Source: Paracoccaceae bacterium (GTDB taxonomy: Bacteria; Pseudomonadota; Alphaproteobacteria; Rhodobacterales; Rhodobacteraceae). From it: DNA of 19,822 nt. Shown here one piece after another: positions 1 through 8,543 of this stretch. Each line of letters starts with the position of its first letter. Within the stretch, counting starts at the first letter, position 1. The notes beneath the pieces were generated by a model. It worked only from the letters and a program-made list of their open reading frames with translations, was not told the origin of the DNA and did not search any database. The stretch is taken from the NCBI GenBank assembly GCA_026709725.1, contig JAPOSK010000004.1:1-19822 (forward strand), given 5' to 3'. The position numbers and the translations under genes are program-made.

Positions 1-1260
1 GGGCACGCTGAGCGGGGGTGACAGCTGGGCCGAACGGGAGTATGGTCGGAGCCCGCACCCCGATGGGCGGGTTCGGCGCAGGATAATACAGATGGGCGCG
101 GCCTGGATGCAGAGTTCCGGGGCCAGCCTGCCAATCATATTCCCGGGGCAGGCCGAACAGAGGGCCGCCTACCGGCTGCTCTCGAACGACGGCGTGACAA
201 TGGAGCATATCCTCGATTCGCACACCGAGCAGACCGTGGAGCGCTGTGGCGCCGAGCAGTTGGTGCTGGCGATCCAGGACACCACAACCCTCAACTATGC
301 CGGTCTTGTGGCCACCCAGGGTCTTGATGACATCGGTAGTGGCAACAGGGGTCTTCGGATGCATGTCGGGATCACCGTGAATGCGGCGGGACGACCGCTC
401 GGTCTCTTCATGACCAATGCCGACCTCCGCCAGGCCGAGGGCAAGGACAGCCGCCGCTGGGTGCTGGGTCTGGAACGGGCCGGGGAACTGGCCCGTGCAT
501 GCCCCCGGACCCGCGTGATCAATGTCTGTGACCGTGAAGGCGACTTCTGGCAACTCCTCGCCCATGCCGACAGGGCCGGGCAGGAGCTTCTGGTACGCAC
601 CCCATCCCATCATGAAGACATGGGCGGCGTCCAGTGCCGGGTTGTGCTGCCGGATGGTGGTGATGCCGATCTCCGAGATCATGTCCTCCGGTCCGAACCC
701 GTGGGCCTGCGCACGATCACGGTCCCCGCCCGGGGCGGCCTGCACAAACGCAAGGAGCGGGTGGCGAAGCTGACGGTTCGCTGCCTGCCCGTGACCCTGC
801 TGCCACCCGGGGACTTCAGCACCGATCCCCCGGTCTCCATGCTCGCCGTCTCGGCATGCGAGGAGACCCCGCCCGCCAGCGTCCGGGGCAGGGCAGGCAG
901 GCGGGGAGGTCCCCTGCGCTGGATTCTGTTGATGCTGAGCGATGATGCTGGCCCTGGGGCTGCTGATCCTGACTGTGCGACCGCCGTTCTGGACTGGTAT
1001 GCGCTGCATTGGAAGATCGAGCACTTCTTCAGCACTCTCAAGCAGGGCACATGCATTGAAGGCCGCCGCCTTGACCAGGCTGATGATCTGCGCAAGTGCT
1101 TCGCCTTTGATGCGATCACTGTGTTCCGGATCTGGGATTTATCCTGCTGAGACCGGGGCACGGCCTGATGAGCCGGTCAGAAGTAATGCCATCCCCGAGA
1201 CCTTCAATGGAGGCGGCGGATTCCGCGGCTGTCCGGGATTCTCACTCTGATTGCCGCAAT
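1..1260 (+). mobile_element. IS4-family (Tn5/IS50-like) insertion sequence, partial
   Basis: The extent is defined only by the transposase gene. The left end lies outside the window. I cannot identify a terminal inverted repeat on the right, so the right boundary (somewhere between the transposase stop at 1150 and the end of the neighbouring ATPase gene at 1334) is a guess. The bases from 1151 to 1333 hold no convincing gene. The element abuts the 3' end of the convergent yhaN-like gene without interrupting its reading frame. Confidence 0.5.
2..1150 (+). CDS. IS4-family Tn5-like transposase, N-terminally cut by window, C-terminus probably truncated
   Basis: The frame is open from base 2, and the segment from about base 26 (W-A-E-R-E-Y-G) looks like the Tn5-type N-terminal DNA-binding domain, so the true start is upstream; the ATG at 92 is internal. 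The DDE catalytic residues are present: D in AIQDTTTLNY, D in VCDREGDFW, and E in YALHWKIEHFF with the following K. The family YREK motif normally has Arg three residues after Tyr; here it is His. The protein stops right after FAFDAITVFRIWDLSC, whereas relatives continue for roughly a hundred residues. A +1 reading frame downstream (AETGARPDEPV, about 1146-1178) resembles the expected continuation, so a frameshift is plausible. It is likely a decayed or inactive copy, though a live truncated variant cannot be excluded. Confidence 0.8.
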   Translation, partial: GTLSGGDSWAEREYGRSPHPDGRVRRRIIQMGAAWMQSSGASLPIIFPGQAEQRAAYRLLSNDGVTMEHILDSHTEQTVERCGAEQLVLAIQDTTTLNYAGLVATQGLDDIGSGNRGLRMHVGITVNAAGRPLGLFMTNADLRQAEGKDSRRWVLGLERAGELARACPRTRVINVCDREGDFWQLLAHADRAGQELLVRTPSHHEDMGGVQCRVVLPDGGDADLRDHVLRSEPVGLRTITVPARGGLHKRKERVAKLTVRCLPVTLLPPGDFSTDPPVSMLAVSACEETPPASVRGRAGRRGGPLRWILLMLSDDAGPGAADPDCATAVLDWYALHWKIEHFFSTLKQGTCIEGRRLDQADDLRKCFAFDAITVFRIWDLSC

Positions 1261-1333
1261 TTCCCAGGTTGATTGACGCGCTCCACTAGCTGCAGTGAAC
1301 CTTGCGGGTGCAGAGCTGGGGGGATTCCGGAGA

Positions 1334-4300
1334 CTATGGGGCACCAATCTCCTGAATTGTGACGTTTGAGCAGGTCTCTCTGGCGATATCGCAGAGATGT
1401 CTGTGGTGGGTAAAGCAGATAACCTGGGTTGCGCGGGCGAGGTCTTCGAGGGCCGTAAGGGTCCGGGCAGCGCGCCGATCATCGAATGTCTCAATGATAT
1501 CATCTGCAATAAAGGGGAGGGGCGGGGATGCCTTGAGGGTTTCATGGATACCGGCAATCCGCAGGGCGAGATAGAGTTGAAACCGTGTGCCCTTCGAAAG
1601 ACCGTCCGCCAGTTTTGCCACGCCATCTGCGGCTTCAGCCATAAGAACCTCGCTGGTGCCCTGAAACACCGTTGTCAAACCAGTGTAGGCATCCCCGGTG
1701 ATCAGACGAAAGACCTCGGAAGCTTTCTTCATCATGTCACTGCGGTGAGTCTGCATGTATGTCCTGATTGTGGATTCAACGGCAAAAATACCCAGACGTT
1801 GCCGCAAATGATTGACAGCGGCATCCTCAAGGCTGAGTTCAAGATTGGCAATCTGCAAATCCAGCCTGGCGACATCATCATCGCCGCCAATACTGTCAAG
1901 TTCACGTTGACATCGGTCATGCTCCATCATCTTTTCGTTGCACAGGATTTCCAGAGTCTTGCACTCCTGTTCGAGGGCCGATTTGCGGGCTTCAAGCTCC
2001 GGGCGGACGGCTCCCTGCAGTTCCGCCTCTGCCGCATCCACATTATCGGATGGCAGGATATCGCCAAGGCTGTCAATCAGGTCCTTCTCGGCCCCTATCA
2101 GCTGCTGCAGGGCATCGGCCCGTTCCAGTGTCTGCTCCAGCACCTGCATGTCGGTGAGATTGTAGGGTTCCCCGAGCTCTGCAATGACTTTGCCGGTCTG
2201 CTCAATCCGTGCAGCCACTTCCCTCACCGCATCCCGATTCTCAGCAAGCCTTGCCTTGATTCGCTCCCGGTCACGGGTATGATCCTGAGCTCTGCGGATG
2301 GTATTGCTGATTTCGCGCCAGGCGCCCAGAGGGTCTGAATTCTCAAGGAGATCCGGGTTCTCGGCTGTGTTGCCGGTGCCAACCGTGAGGCGGTTTGTCA
2401 TGGCCTGAATTTCGGTCACAAACTGCTCCACGTCATGCTCCATCCCCTGGATACGCCGCTCAAGCATGCGTTGTCTTTCCACAAGAGATTTGATTTTCCC
2501 GATGACTTCCAGACGCTGTGTCATGATCTCAACGCCTGGATGATCAGCACCAAAGACAACGGATTCGCAGGCTCGCCGCCACTCTGCATGCCAGTCCTCT
2601 GCCCGCTGTTTCGCTTTGCCTGCATTCCTTGTGCGCCGCTGACGATCTCTTTCGGCCTGGTTGAGTTGCTCACGGATCTCCGCATTGCGGGCCATCTCTC
2701 TTACCGTCCTGCGAGCAAGTGCAATCATTCCATCAAGCGGCATGGCTTCATCGCCCAGGAGTTCAGCAGCCCGCAGGGCGGTGGCGAAGTCGGACGCGAG
2801 CGCGGCAATCTCATTGGTCAGGTCAGATTCCTTGATCTCAAGCCTCTGTGCCTCATGCCAGCGATCAAGGGTCTCTTTGCGTGCTGCCAGCCAATCCCGT
2901 CCCATGTCAAGCATATCTGCGGCCGTGCAGTCGGGAAGGGCTGACCCCAGTGCCTTCACAATATCCCGTTCAATTTTTTTCCTTGCCTTGAGATGTGTGC
3001 CCTTCCGCTTCTTGAGGGATTTGATTGATGCCTTGAGTTCCGTACGCTGGTGTTGTTTTTGCCTGAGCCCCTCCTCGCGGTTGCGGTCATTGACGTATCG
3101 TGTGATGAGTTCATCATGTTCCCGCAATGTGCTCTCAAAGATGTTTGCTGTCTCGACATCAAGGGCATCCCGGTGTGCACTCCAGGCATGTTCGCGACGC
3201 GTGCGCAGTGCCGCAAGTTCCTTGTAGGACACGGTTCCTTCAGAGCGGTGACTGGTCAGTTCAGCATCAATCAGGGCGCATTCGGCCGCAGCCGCGGATA
3301 TCCGTTCGGCGGTTTCGTCGATCCTTGACTGGCAGTGGGTGAGCGATTGCTGCCATGTGCTGATGCGGGAGACCGATGGAGGGGTCAGTTGGGCCAGAAC
3401 ATCAATCGTTCCCGACCAGGGGGCAAGCTCTTTCAGCGATGTATCGATACGGGCATTTATCTCTCTCCGCTGTGCGGCGGTGGTCTGCTGATCCTGACGG
3501 GGGTTGTGCTGCTCCAGACATTCGAGAAGGGCCTCAAGCCGGGTGATATGTTCGGGGTCTTGTGAGCGGCTCCCCAAACGGTCCCTTGTTTCCACACAGC
3601 GCTCGTTGGCCTGCTCCAGCTCGTTCTGGCTGGTTTCGACGGCTTCCTCAATCCTTCCATGCTTCTTGATCAAAGACTGGAGTTCGGACACGATACCGTT
3701 GTCAGGCAGCAGAATTTCGATGTCATCTTCCGTCGCGGACAGAAGCGCACACTGATGCTGGATATCCTGTGTGAGATGATCGCGTTCAGATTGGCGTTTG
3801 GGAAGATCCTTTACCGCACCGGCATAAGCGACTCGGGCCGCCTCGACCCGTTCAAGATCATCTGTCGGGACCAGAGCATTCTCGTTGACGACAAGGCTCT
3901 CAAGTTCGGCTTCAAGAGCGATGGCCTCATCTTGCAGTCGCTTGCCGGTAATTTTGGCTTCCCGGTGGGTGTCCTTGGTCTCTTGCCAGAGTTTGCGCCA
4001 GCCTTGAGGTGGTGCAGGGAGGAGGCCGATCTCCTGCTGTCTTTTGCGATTGGCAGTGAGTTGATTGATTGTTGACAATGCCCTGAGCCTGTTACCGACA
4101 TCATGGAACTCCTTGAGCTTTTCGTCACGCCGTTGCCGTGCACCGTCCAGTTCGGTCGCGGCAGCCTGGAGGGTCTTGGTTATCGTGGCATATTCCGTGG
4201 CGGTAACTTCAATCCCCTTTTTCTGTTCGGCCAGTGCCTTGAGTTCTGTCTTGCGATCATTGAGGCCTGTCTTGCGGGCCTTGAGACGGTAGAACGCATC

Positions 4301-4810
4301 ACACTCACACTCAAGTTCACCGAGATGCTTGGAGATCTCGGCAATACCGGCACTGGCCGAGAACAGCAGTTTACCGAGATCGCCACGGCTGTTGACGATC
4401 TCTTCACCGCCCTTCTCGAGTGTTTCATCATTCACTGAGTAGATCAACTCGTACTGTGTCCGACCAAAGCCACCGAGCAAACCGGAGAGAGATCCCTCGT
4501 TCCCGATGGAGCCATCGGCGTGCCGCAAGGTGTCCTTGTTCCCCTTGCTGCGGTAGAGCAAAATCCCGGAGGCACCATCCGCAAGGGATGCACCGATTTT
4601 CATCGAGGGCCCGTGCCGGAAACTGTAGGGGGTGTTGCGCTTGATGCCGAAGAGAAAGTCCAGCCATGCCGAGAGTGCCGTCGTTTTGCCGGCTTCATTG
4701 TCGCCATAGATGATGTGCAGGTCGGGCTGTCCGGCGGCATTGGGTCCGAAGTGCATCTTCTGGTTGGCAAAGAGGCCGTATTTCTCGAGATGCAGTGTTG
4801 TCAGTCTCAT
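1334..4810 (-). CDS. YhaN/SbcC-like coiled-coil ATPase of DNA repair type
   Basis: A 1158-residue ABC/SMC-like ATPase. The N-terminal half-site has Walker A GDNEAGKT at residues 36-43. The C-terminal half-site has an ABC-type signature (LSKGTRFQLYLAL, from residue 1071), Walker B with acidic pair (PFIADDIIETFDD, near 1099-1111) and an H-loop in CFTHHRHL. Between them lies a long charged, heptad-like region (about 170-1030), consistent with coiled coil. There is no CxxC zinc hook in the middle, unlike true SbcC/Rad50 and as in the YhaN (AAA_27) group. The start overlaps the stop of the upstream nuclease gene by ATGA, implying translational coupling and a complex. The expected role is ATP-controlled nuclease action on DNA ends; the true substrate is unknown. 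The protein is longer than YhaN of Bacillus. Confidence 0.85.
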   Translation of the reverse strand: MRLTTLHLEKYGLFANQKMHFGPNAAGQPDLHIIYGDNEAGKTTALSAWLDFLFGIKRNTPYSFRHGPSMKIGASLADGASGILLYRSKGNKDTLRHADGSIGNEGSLSGLLGGFGRTQYELIYSVNDETLEKGGEEIVNSRGDLGKLLFSASAGIAEISKHLGELECECDAFYRLKARKTGLNDRKTELKALAEQKKGIEVTATEYATITKTLQAAATELDGARQRRDEKLKEFHDVGNRLRALSTINQLTANRKRQQEIGLLPAPPQGWRKLWQETKDTHREAKITGKRLQDEAIALEAELESLVVNENALVPTDDLERVEAARVAYAGAVKDLPKRQSERDHLTQDIQHQCALLSATEDDIEILLPDNGIVSELQSLIKKHGRIEEAVETSQNELEQANERCVETRDRLGSRSQDPEHITRLEALLECLEQHNPRQDQQTTAAQRREINARIDTSLKELAPWSGTIDVLAQLTPPSVSRISTWQQSLTHCQSRIDETAERISAAAAECALIDAELTSHRSEGTVSYKELAALRTRREHAWSAHRDALDVETANIFESTLREHDELITRYVNDRNREEGLRQKQHQRTELKASIKSLKKRKGTHLKARKKIERDIVKALGSALPDCTAADMLDMGRDWLAARKETLDRWHEAQRLEIKESDLTNEIAALASDFATALRAAELLGDEAMPLDGMIALARRTVREMARNAEIREQLNQAERDRQRRTRNAGKAKQRAEDWHAEWRRACESVVFGADHPGVEIMTQRLEVIGKIKSLVERQRMLERRIQGMEHDVEQFVTEIQAMTNRLTVGTGNTAENPDLLENSDPLGAWREISNTIRRAQDHTRDRERIKARLAENRDAVREVAARIEQTGKVIAELGEPYNLTDMQVLEQTLERADALQQLIGAEKDLIDSLGDILPSDNVDAAEAELQGAVRPELEARKSALEQECKTLEILCNEKMMEHDRCQRELDSIGGDDDVARLDLQIANLELSLEDAAVNHLRQRLGIFAVESTIRTYMQTHRSDMMKKASEVFRLITGDAYTGLTTVFQGTSEVLMAEAADGVAKLADGLSKGTRFQLYLALRIAGIHETLKASPPLPFIADDIIETFDDRRAARTLTALEDLARATQVICFTHHRHLCDIARETCSNVTIQEIGAP

Positions 4811-6069
4811 GAGGTGGTGTCCTCATGCGGCATCTGAAGCCGGGCCAGAACCTGCCGGAATCCCTCCGCTGCCAGGTCCTGTTGAAACCGGCACCTCTCA
4901 TCTTCTGTCACACCGAAGTGATTGCGGGTTCCGGGTGGAAGCGTCTTGATGAAACTGTTGATATATGCCACCGCCTTGTCATCAAGGAGTGTGCAGTTCT
5001 CAGCTGTGGTCAGCAGACCGGCCAGTGTCGCGTCAAGATCCCCAAGCGCATCGCCGGACGCTGATGACGGTGTCTCGGTGACCAGTTTGTCAATCCAGAC
5101 ACCTTCCAGTCGTTCAGCGGCCACCTGGCACTCGCTCAGCAGCAGGTCCGTATCACGTTCAATTCTCCACCCCAGATCAGTCTGACCATGAAGCAAGATT
5201 CTGAGGACAATTTGCCGATCCTCAACAGACTGACCGGCAGTTTCAATATGGTGATGTATTGATCTGATCAGCGCGTCCCAGCTTGCGACCGGGCTGACAT
5301 CAACGGGAAGACGTATGAAGTCAACCAGCGAGACACATTTTTCCTCAAGCGTGATGGTTCCATCGGTATCGATCTCGGCGAGTGTCACAGACTTGCGGCC
5401 ATCCTCGCCGATATCCCGACCCTGGGGGATGCCAGGCATCACAACAGTTGCCTGCCCTTCATGCACGGATCGCTTGTGAATGTGACCAAGGGCCCAGTAG
5501 GCAAAGCCTGTCGCATCCAGATCCTGAAGGGAGCAGGGTGCATAGGGGTCATGGCCCTCCGAGCCCCCAAGGCTGGTATGCAGCATGCCGATATTGATTA
5601 CATCCGGCACAGCAGGCCGGAAGCGTGTAAGAAGATTTTCACTGACATGTCTGTCCTTGAAACTGATTCCGTGAATGCAGATGGACTGGCCATCCTTTTC
5701 CATGGTTTCGATTCCGGCCTGTCCCTTGAAGACGTGAACACAGTCTGGCCACACGAACTGGCGGGAGAGTTTCGAGCCTGCATCGTGATTGCCCTGAATG
5801 ATGAAGACACGGATATTGGCCTCACCCAGTTTTGCCAGTTGTGTCGCGAGAAACCGTGCAGTCTTCATTGATGTCTGGTCGCTGTCATAGAGATCGCCGG
5901 CGATCAGCAGGGCATCGACCGCTTCGGCAATGCAGAAGTCAACAATTCGGGCAAATGTTGATCGGGATGCCGCCCCGATCTCCTCGGCCAGGGCCATGTC
6001 CCGCAGGGCCAACGAGCGGAGGGGTGAATCGAGGTGAATGTCAGCTGTATGGACAAAGCGAAATGCCAT
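4807..6069 (-). CDS. YhaO/SbcD-like metallophosphoesterase (DNA exonuclease family)
   Basis: A 420-residue calcineurin-like phosphoesterase of the SbcD/Mre11 type. All metal-binding motifs are visible: HTADIHLDSPL (D10, H12), LLIAGDLYD (D59), IQGNHDA (N94, H95), the H in GMLHTSLGG (H164), and ALGHIHKRS (H196, H198). The start is the ATG at 6069, because an AGGAGG sits 7 bases upstream and homology begins at MAFRFVHTADIHL; the frame continues 20 codons further upstream without support. The C-terminal third (about 270-420) is a poorly conserved capping or partner-binding region. It is the first gene of a two-gene operon with the YhaN-like ATPase, and the two probably form a nuclease-ATPase complex comparable to SbcCD. 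Confidence 0.87.
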   Translation of the reverse strand: MAFRFVHTADIHLDSPLRSLALRDMALAEEIGAASRSTFARIVDFCIAEAVDALLIAGDLYDSDQTSMKTARFLATQLAKLGEANIRVFIIQGNHDAGSKLSRQFVWPDCVHVFKGQAGIETMEKDGQSICIHGISFKDRHVSENLLTRFRPAVPDVINIGMLHTSLGGSEGHDPYAPCSLQDLDATGFAYWALGHIHKRSVHEGQATVVMPGIPQGRDIGEDGRKSVTLAEIDTDGTITLEEKCVSLVDFIRLPVDVSPVASWDALIRSIHHHIETAGQSVEDRQIVLRILLHGQTDLGWRIERDTDLLLSECQVAAERLEGVWIDKLVTETPSSASGDALGDLDATLAGLLTTAENCTLLDDKAVAYINSFIKTLPPGTRNHFGVTEDERCRFQQDLAAEGFRQVLARLQMPHEDTTS

Positions 6070-6076
6070 GCTGATT

Positions 6077-6082
6077 CCTCCT
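6077..6082 (-). promoter_or_regulatory. Ribosome binding site of the yhaO-like gene
   Basis: A perfect AGGAGG on the minus strand, 7 bases before the ATG at 6069. It decides the start against the longer open frame that begins at 6129. Confidence 0.8.
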
Positions 6083-6144
6083 GCAATGCGGCGGATGACG
6101 TATAGCAGAACCTGGCACAGGGAACGCAAAGTGACGGGTGGACC

Positions 6145-6183
6145 AGTGCATACAGCTAATAAAATGTGAATTTAATATGCACT
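6145..6183. repeat. 8-bp inverted repeat in an AT-rich island upstream of the yhaO-yhaN-like operon
   Basis: AGTGCATA (6145-6152) and TATGCACT (6176-6183) are exact inverted copies separated by 23 AT-rich bases. The AT-rich island runs from about 6149 to 6232 and contrasts with the GC-rich surroundings. A further TATGCA occurs at 6204-6209. The site is 76-114 bases upstream of the nuclease start, where a promoter or operator would be expected; the intergenic span 6070-6349 holds no convincing gene. A weak hairpin is the alternative reading. Confidence 0.5.
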
Positions 6184-6349
6184 CAGGAGATATTCAAGTT
6201 CAGTATGCAAATAAAAAACAAAATCTGAATCCTGTCATGGTGAATGTCCAGGTGGCCCTGGATCGACAATGCGCCGGTCTGGATTGGCGCGGGGGATGGC
6301 GACCGGAAAGATCCCGGCTGGATGGATCAGACCGTCTGCGGGAGCGGAA

Positions 6350-7447
6350 TCAGACATTGAAGAGGAAATTCATGATGTCACCGTCCTGAACAATGTAGGA
6401 TTTCCCTTCAGCCCGGATCTTGCCCGCTGCCCGGGCGCCAGCAAAACCATCGGCAGCGATGAAGTCATCAAAGGAGACGGTTTCAGCACGGATAAAGCCT
6501 CGACGAAAATCCGCATGGATTCGGCCTGCGGCTTCCGGAGCCGTTGCACCGGCCCTGACCGGTCGGGCGCAGGTTTCCTTCGGGCCTGCGGTGAAGAATG
6601 TGATCAGACCGAGGAGGTCATAGCCGATGCGGACGAGCTGGGAGAGTCCGGACCCCTCACAGCCGATCATGGCCAGATATTCAGCGGCCTCACTTCTGTC
6701 GAGATGTCCGAGCTGTTCCTCAAGTGCGGCAGAACAGAGGACCAGAGGCATTGATTGACTGCGGGCATGCTCGGCAATGCGTTCTGTCTGGGCGTTGCCT
6801 GTGGCCATATCCTGTTCAGCAACATTGCAGACGTACATGACCTTCTTGGCCGTGAGCAGACCAATCTGGCGCCATGCGGTGCGTTCACCGCCCACAATGT
6901 CAACCTCCCGTGCCGGGCGGCCATCGTTGAGCACGACCGCGGCCCGGTCAAGCAAGGCCTGACGCAGGATTGCGTCCGCATCGCCGCCCTTGACGTGACG
7001 CTTGAGAGCTTGGGACTGGCGCTCGATGGATTCGAGATCGGCAAGGATAAGTTCGGTTTCCACGACCTGAACATCATTCAGTGGATCAACCGTGCCGTGA
7101 ACATGGACAATGTCATCGTTTTCAAAACAGCGGAGGACATGGGCAATTGCATCCACCTCACGGATGCTGCCAAGGAAACGATTGCCGAGACCTTCACCTT
7201 GCGCGGCCCCCTTGACAAGGCCGGCAATGTCAACAAACCGGGTGCGGGCCGACAGGGCAAGGCGGGATCCGGCATGGGCGGCAATGGCGTCGAGTCGTGG
7301 GTCGGGAACAGCGACATCACCGGTATTGGGTTCGATGGTGCAAAAGGGGTAGTTGGCGGCCTGGGCCGCAGCAGTTCGGGTCAGTGCGTTGAAGATTGTC
7401 GATTTGCCAACATTGGGCAGGCCGACAATCCCTGTCTTGAATCCCAT
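6350..7447 (-). CDS. ychF: Redox-regulated P-loop ATPase YchF (OLA1 family)
   Basis: A 365-residue Obg-related P-loop protein of full family length. The G1 motif is GLPNVGKS at residues 9-16 and G3 is DIAGLV at 73-78. The G4 position is NVAE rather than NKxD, which in this family shifts specificity from GTP to ATP. The C-terminal TGS-like domain carries the conserved ITFFTAGPKETCAR and ends in GDIMNFLFNV. YchF binds ribosomes and affects translation and stress responses in other bacteria. The ATG at 7447 has AAGG about 9 bases upstream. In most alphaproteobacteria ychF follows rplY-pth in an operon; here those genes lie 2.4 kb to the right on the opposite strand, with trpA and lldD between. 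Confidence 0.96.
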   Translation of the reverse strand: MGFKTGIVGLPNVGKSTIFNALTRTAAAQAANYPFCTIEPNTGDVAVPDPRLDAIAAHAGSRLALSARTRFVDIAGLVKGAAQGEGLGNRFLGSIREVDAIAHVLRCFENDDIVHVHGTVDPLNDVQVVETELILADLESIERQSQALKRHVKGGDADAILRQALLDRAAVVLNDGRPAREVDIVGGERTAWRQIGLLTAKKVMYVCNVAEQDMATGNAQTERIAEHARSQSMPLVLCSAALEEQLGHLDRSEAAEYLAMIGCEGSGLSQLVRIGYDLLGLITFFTAGPKETCARPVRAGATAPEAAGRIHADFRRGFIRAETVSFDDFIAADGFAGARAAGKIRAEGKSYIVQDGDIMNFLFNV

Positions 7448-7534
7448 CTGTCATGCCTTGCATCTTGTGGTGTGTTCGTCTTGAAATCACGCTGGACTTC
7501 AAGCAAACACCAGCCTGTATCCAATCGGAAGGTC

Positions 7535-7563
7535 CCTATCATGCAAGTCAATGCCCATGTCAA
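7535..7563 (-). promoter_or_regulatory. Possible sigma-70-type promoter for ychF
   Basis: On the minus strand a perfect TTGACA (7563-7558) is followed after 17 bases by GATAGG (7540-7535), a poor -10 element matching three of six consensus bases. It lies about 90 bases before the ychF start within the 240-base divergent spacer between ychF and trpA. I found no good promoter for trpA in the same spacer. Confidence 0.3.
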
Positions 7564-7688
7564 TTGTGCTGCTGCCCGGACTGTTGATCACAGGGCGTGG
7601 TGACAGGTCCGGAGTGGCATTATTGCCTTGATAGAGCGATAGCCCGTCCGATACCGGGATTGATCATGTTGGATGGTTGAGTGAGAGT

Positions 7689-8480
7689 ATGACCCGTATA
7701 ACAGCCACATTCAGACGCTTGCAGGCAGATGGTGCCAAGGCCTTCATCTCCTATACCATGGCCGGGGATCCAGATTATGCCACTTCAGCCGCAATTCTCA
7801 AGGGTTTGCCGGCGGCTGGTGTGGACATCATTGAACTTGGCATCCCATTCACGGACCCGATGGCTGACGGGCCGATCATCCAACGCGCTGGCCAGCGGGC
7901 ACTCGCGTCCGGCCAGACCGTTGCCCGCACCCTTGACATGGTCACGACCTTCCGGGCCGCCAATGACATGACGCCCGTCATCCTGATGGGGTACTACAAC
8001 CCCATCTATATCTATGGTGTGGACCGCTTCCTTGCTGATGCCAGGCAGGCAGGTGTTGACGGCCTGATTGTTGTTGACCTGCCCCCAGAGGAAGATGAGG
8101 AACTCTGTCTGCCGGCCCAGCAGTCCGGTTTGAACTTCATCCGCCTTGCCACACCGACCACCGATGATCACCGGCTTGGCCGTGTCCTGCAAAACAGCAG
8201 TGGCTTTGTCTATTTTGTGTCAATCACCGGGATCACGGGCGCACAGACACCCAATCCTGCGGATGTTGCCAGTGATGTCGCTCGCATCAAGGCGGCAACG
8301 GATCTGCCCGTCTGTGTTGGATTTGGGGTCAAGACTCCAGAGGCGGCTCGTGAGATTGCGCGGGTTGCCGATGGTGTCGTTGTCGGCTCATCAATTGTCA
8401 GCCGTATCGCCGAGGGTGAGGAGGTCAATGCATTGCTCGACCATGTGGCCTCTCTGGCCATGGGTGCCCATGCAGCATGA
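7689..8480 (+). CDS. trpA: Tryptophan synthase alpha subunit
   Basis: A 263-residue TIM-barrel protein that cleaves indole-3-glycerol phosphate to indole and glyceraldehyde 3-phosphate and passes indole to TrpB. Catalytic Glu49 (DIIELGIPF) and Asp60 (DPMADGP) fall at the same positions as in E. coli. The phosphate-binding part is seen in FGVKTPEAA and [10 protein letters not shown] chose the ATG at 7689 because homology starts at MTRITATF; an in-frame TTG at 7677 would add four residues. The Shine-Dalgarno before it is weak (GAGTGAGAG). Unusually, trpA is not next to trpB: trpFB lie more than 4 kb away on the other strand. lldD follows 63 bases downstream and could be cotranscribed. Confidence 0.96.
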   Translation: MTRITATFRRLQADGAKAFISYTMAGDPDYATSAAILKGLPAAGVDIIELGIPFTDPMADGPIIQRAGQRALASGQTVARTLDMVTTFRAANDMTPVILMGYYNPIYIYGVDRFLADARQAGVDGLIVVDLPPEEDEELCLPAQQSGLNFIRLATPTTDDHRLGRVLQNSSGFVYFVSITGITGAQTPNPADVASDVARIKAATDLPVCVGFGVKTPEAAREIARVADGVVVGSSIVSRIAEGEEVNALLDHVASLAMGAHAA

Positions 8481-8543
8481 CAGGAGGCCTGGGATGGGGG
8501 CACGAATCAGGCAGACCGTGAGCGCATCACGCAGGAGACATCA

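Noticed and set aside
1288..1317. Imperfect hairpin (AGCTGCA / TGCAGAGCT) as a terminator of the yhaN-like gene
   Set aside because: The stem needs a two-base bulge and has no T tract downstream on the minus strand.
1397..2338. Long plus-strand open frame (313 codons) opposite the YhaN-like gene
   Set aside because: Its protein resembles no family I know, and the minus strand encodes a clear ATPase C-terminus with signature and Walker B motifs over the same bases.
4807..6069. Naming the nuclease-ATPase pair sbcD/sbcC
   Set aside because: The ATPase has no central CxxC zinc hook and fits the YhaN-type group better, so I left the gene symbols empty.
6138..6389. Possible 83-codon gene on the plus strand between yhaO-like and ychF
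   Set aside because: It has no ribosome binding site, runs into the end of ychF, and shows no recognisable protein pattern; the AT-rich start fits a regulatory region better.
6755..7603. Plus-strand open frame of 282 codons opposite ychF
   Set aside because: It is a shadow of ychF, which shows all conserved motifs on the other strand.
7600..7688. A trp leader peptide and attenuator before trpA
   Set aside because: No short open frame with tandem Trp codons and no alternative hairpins followed by a T run are visible.
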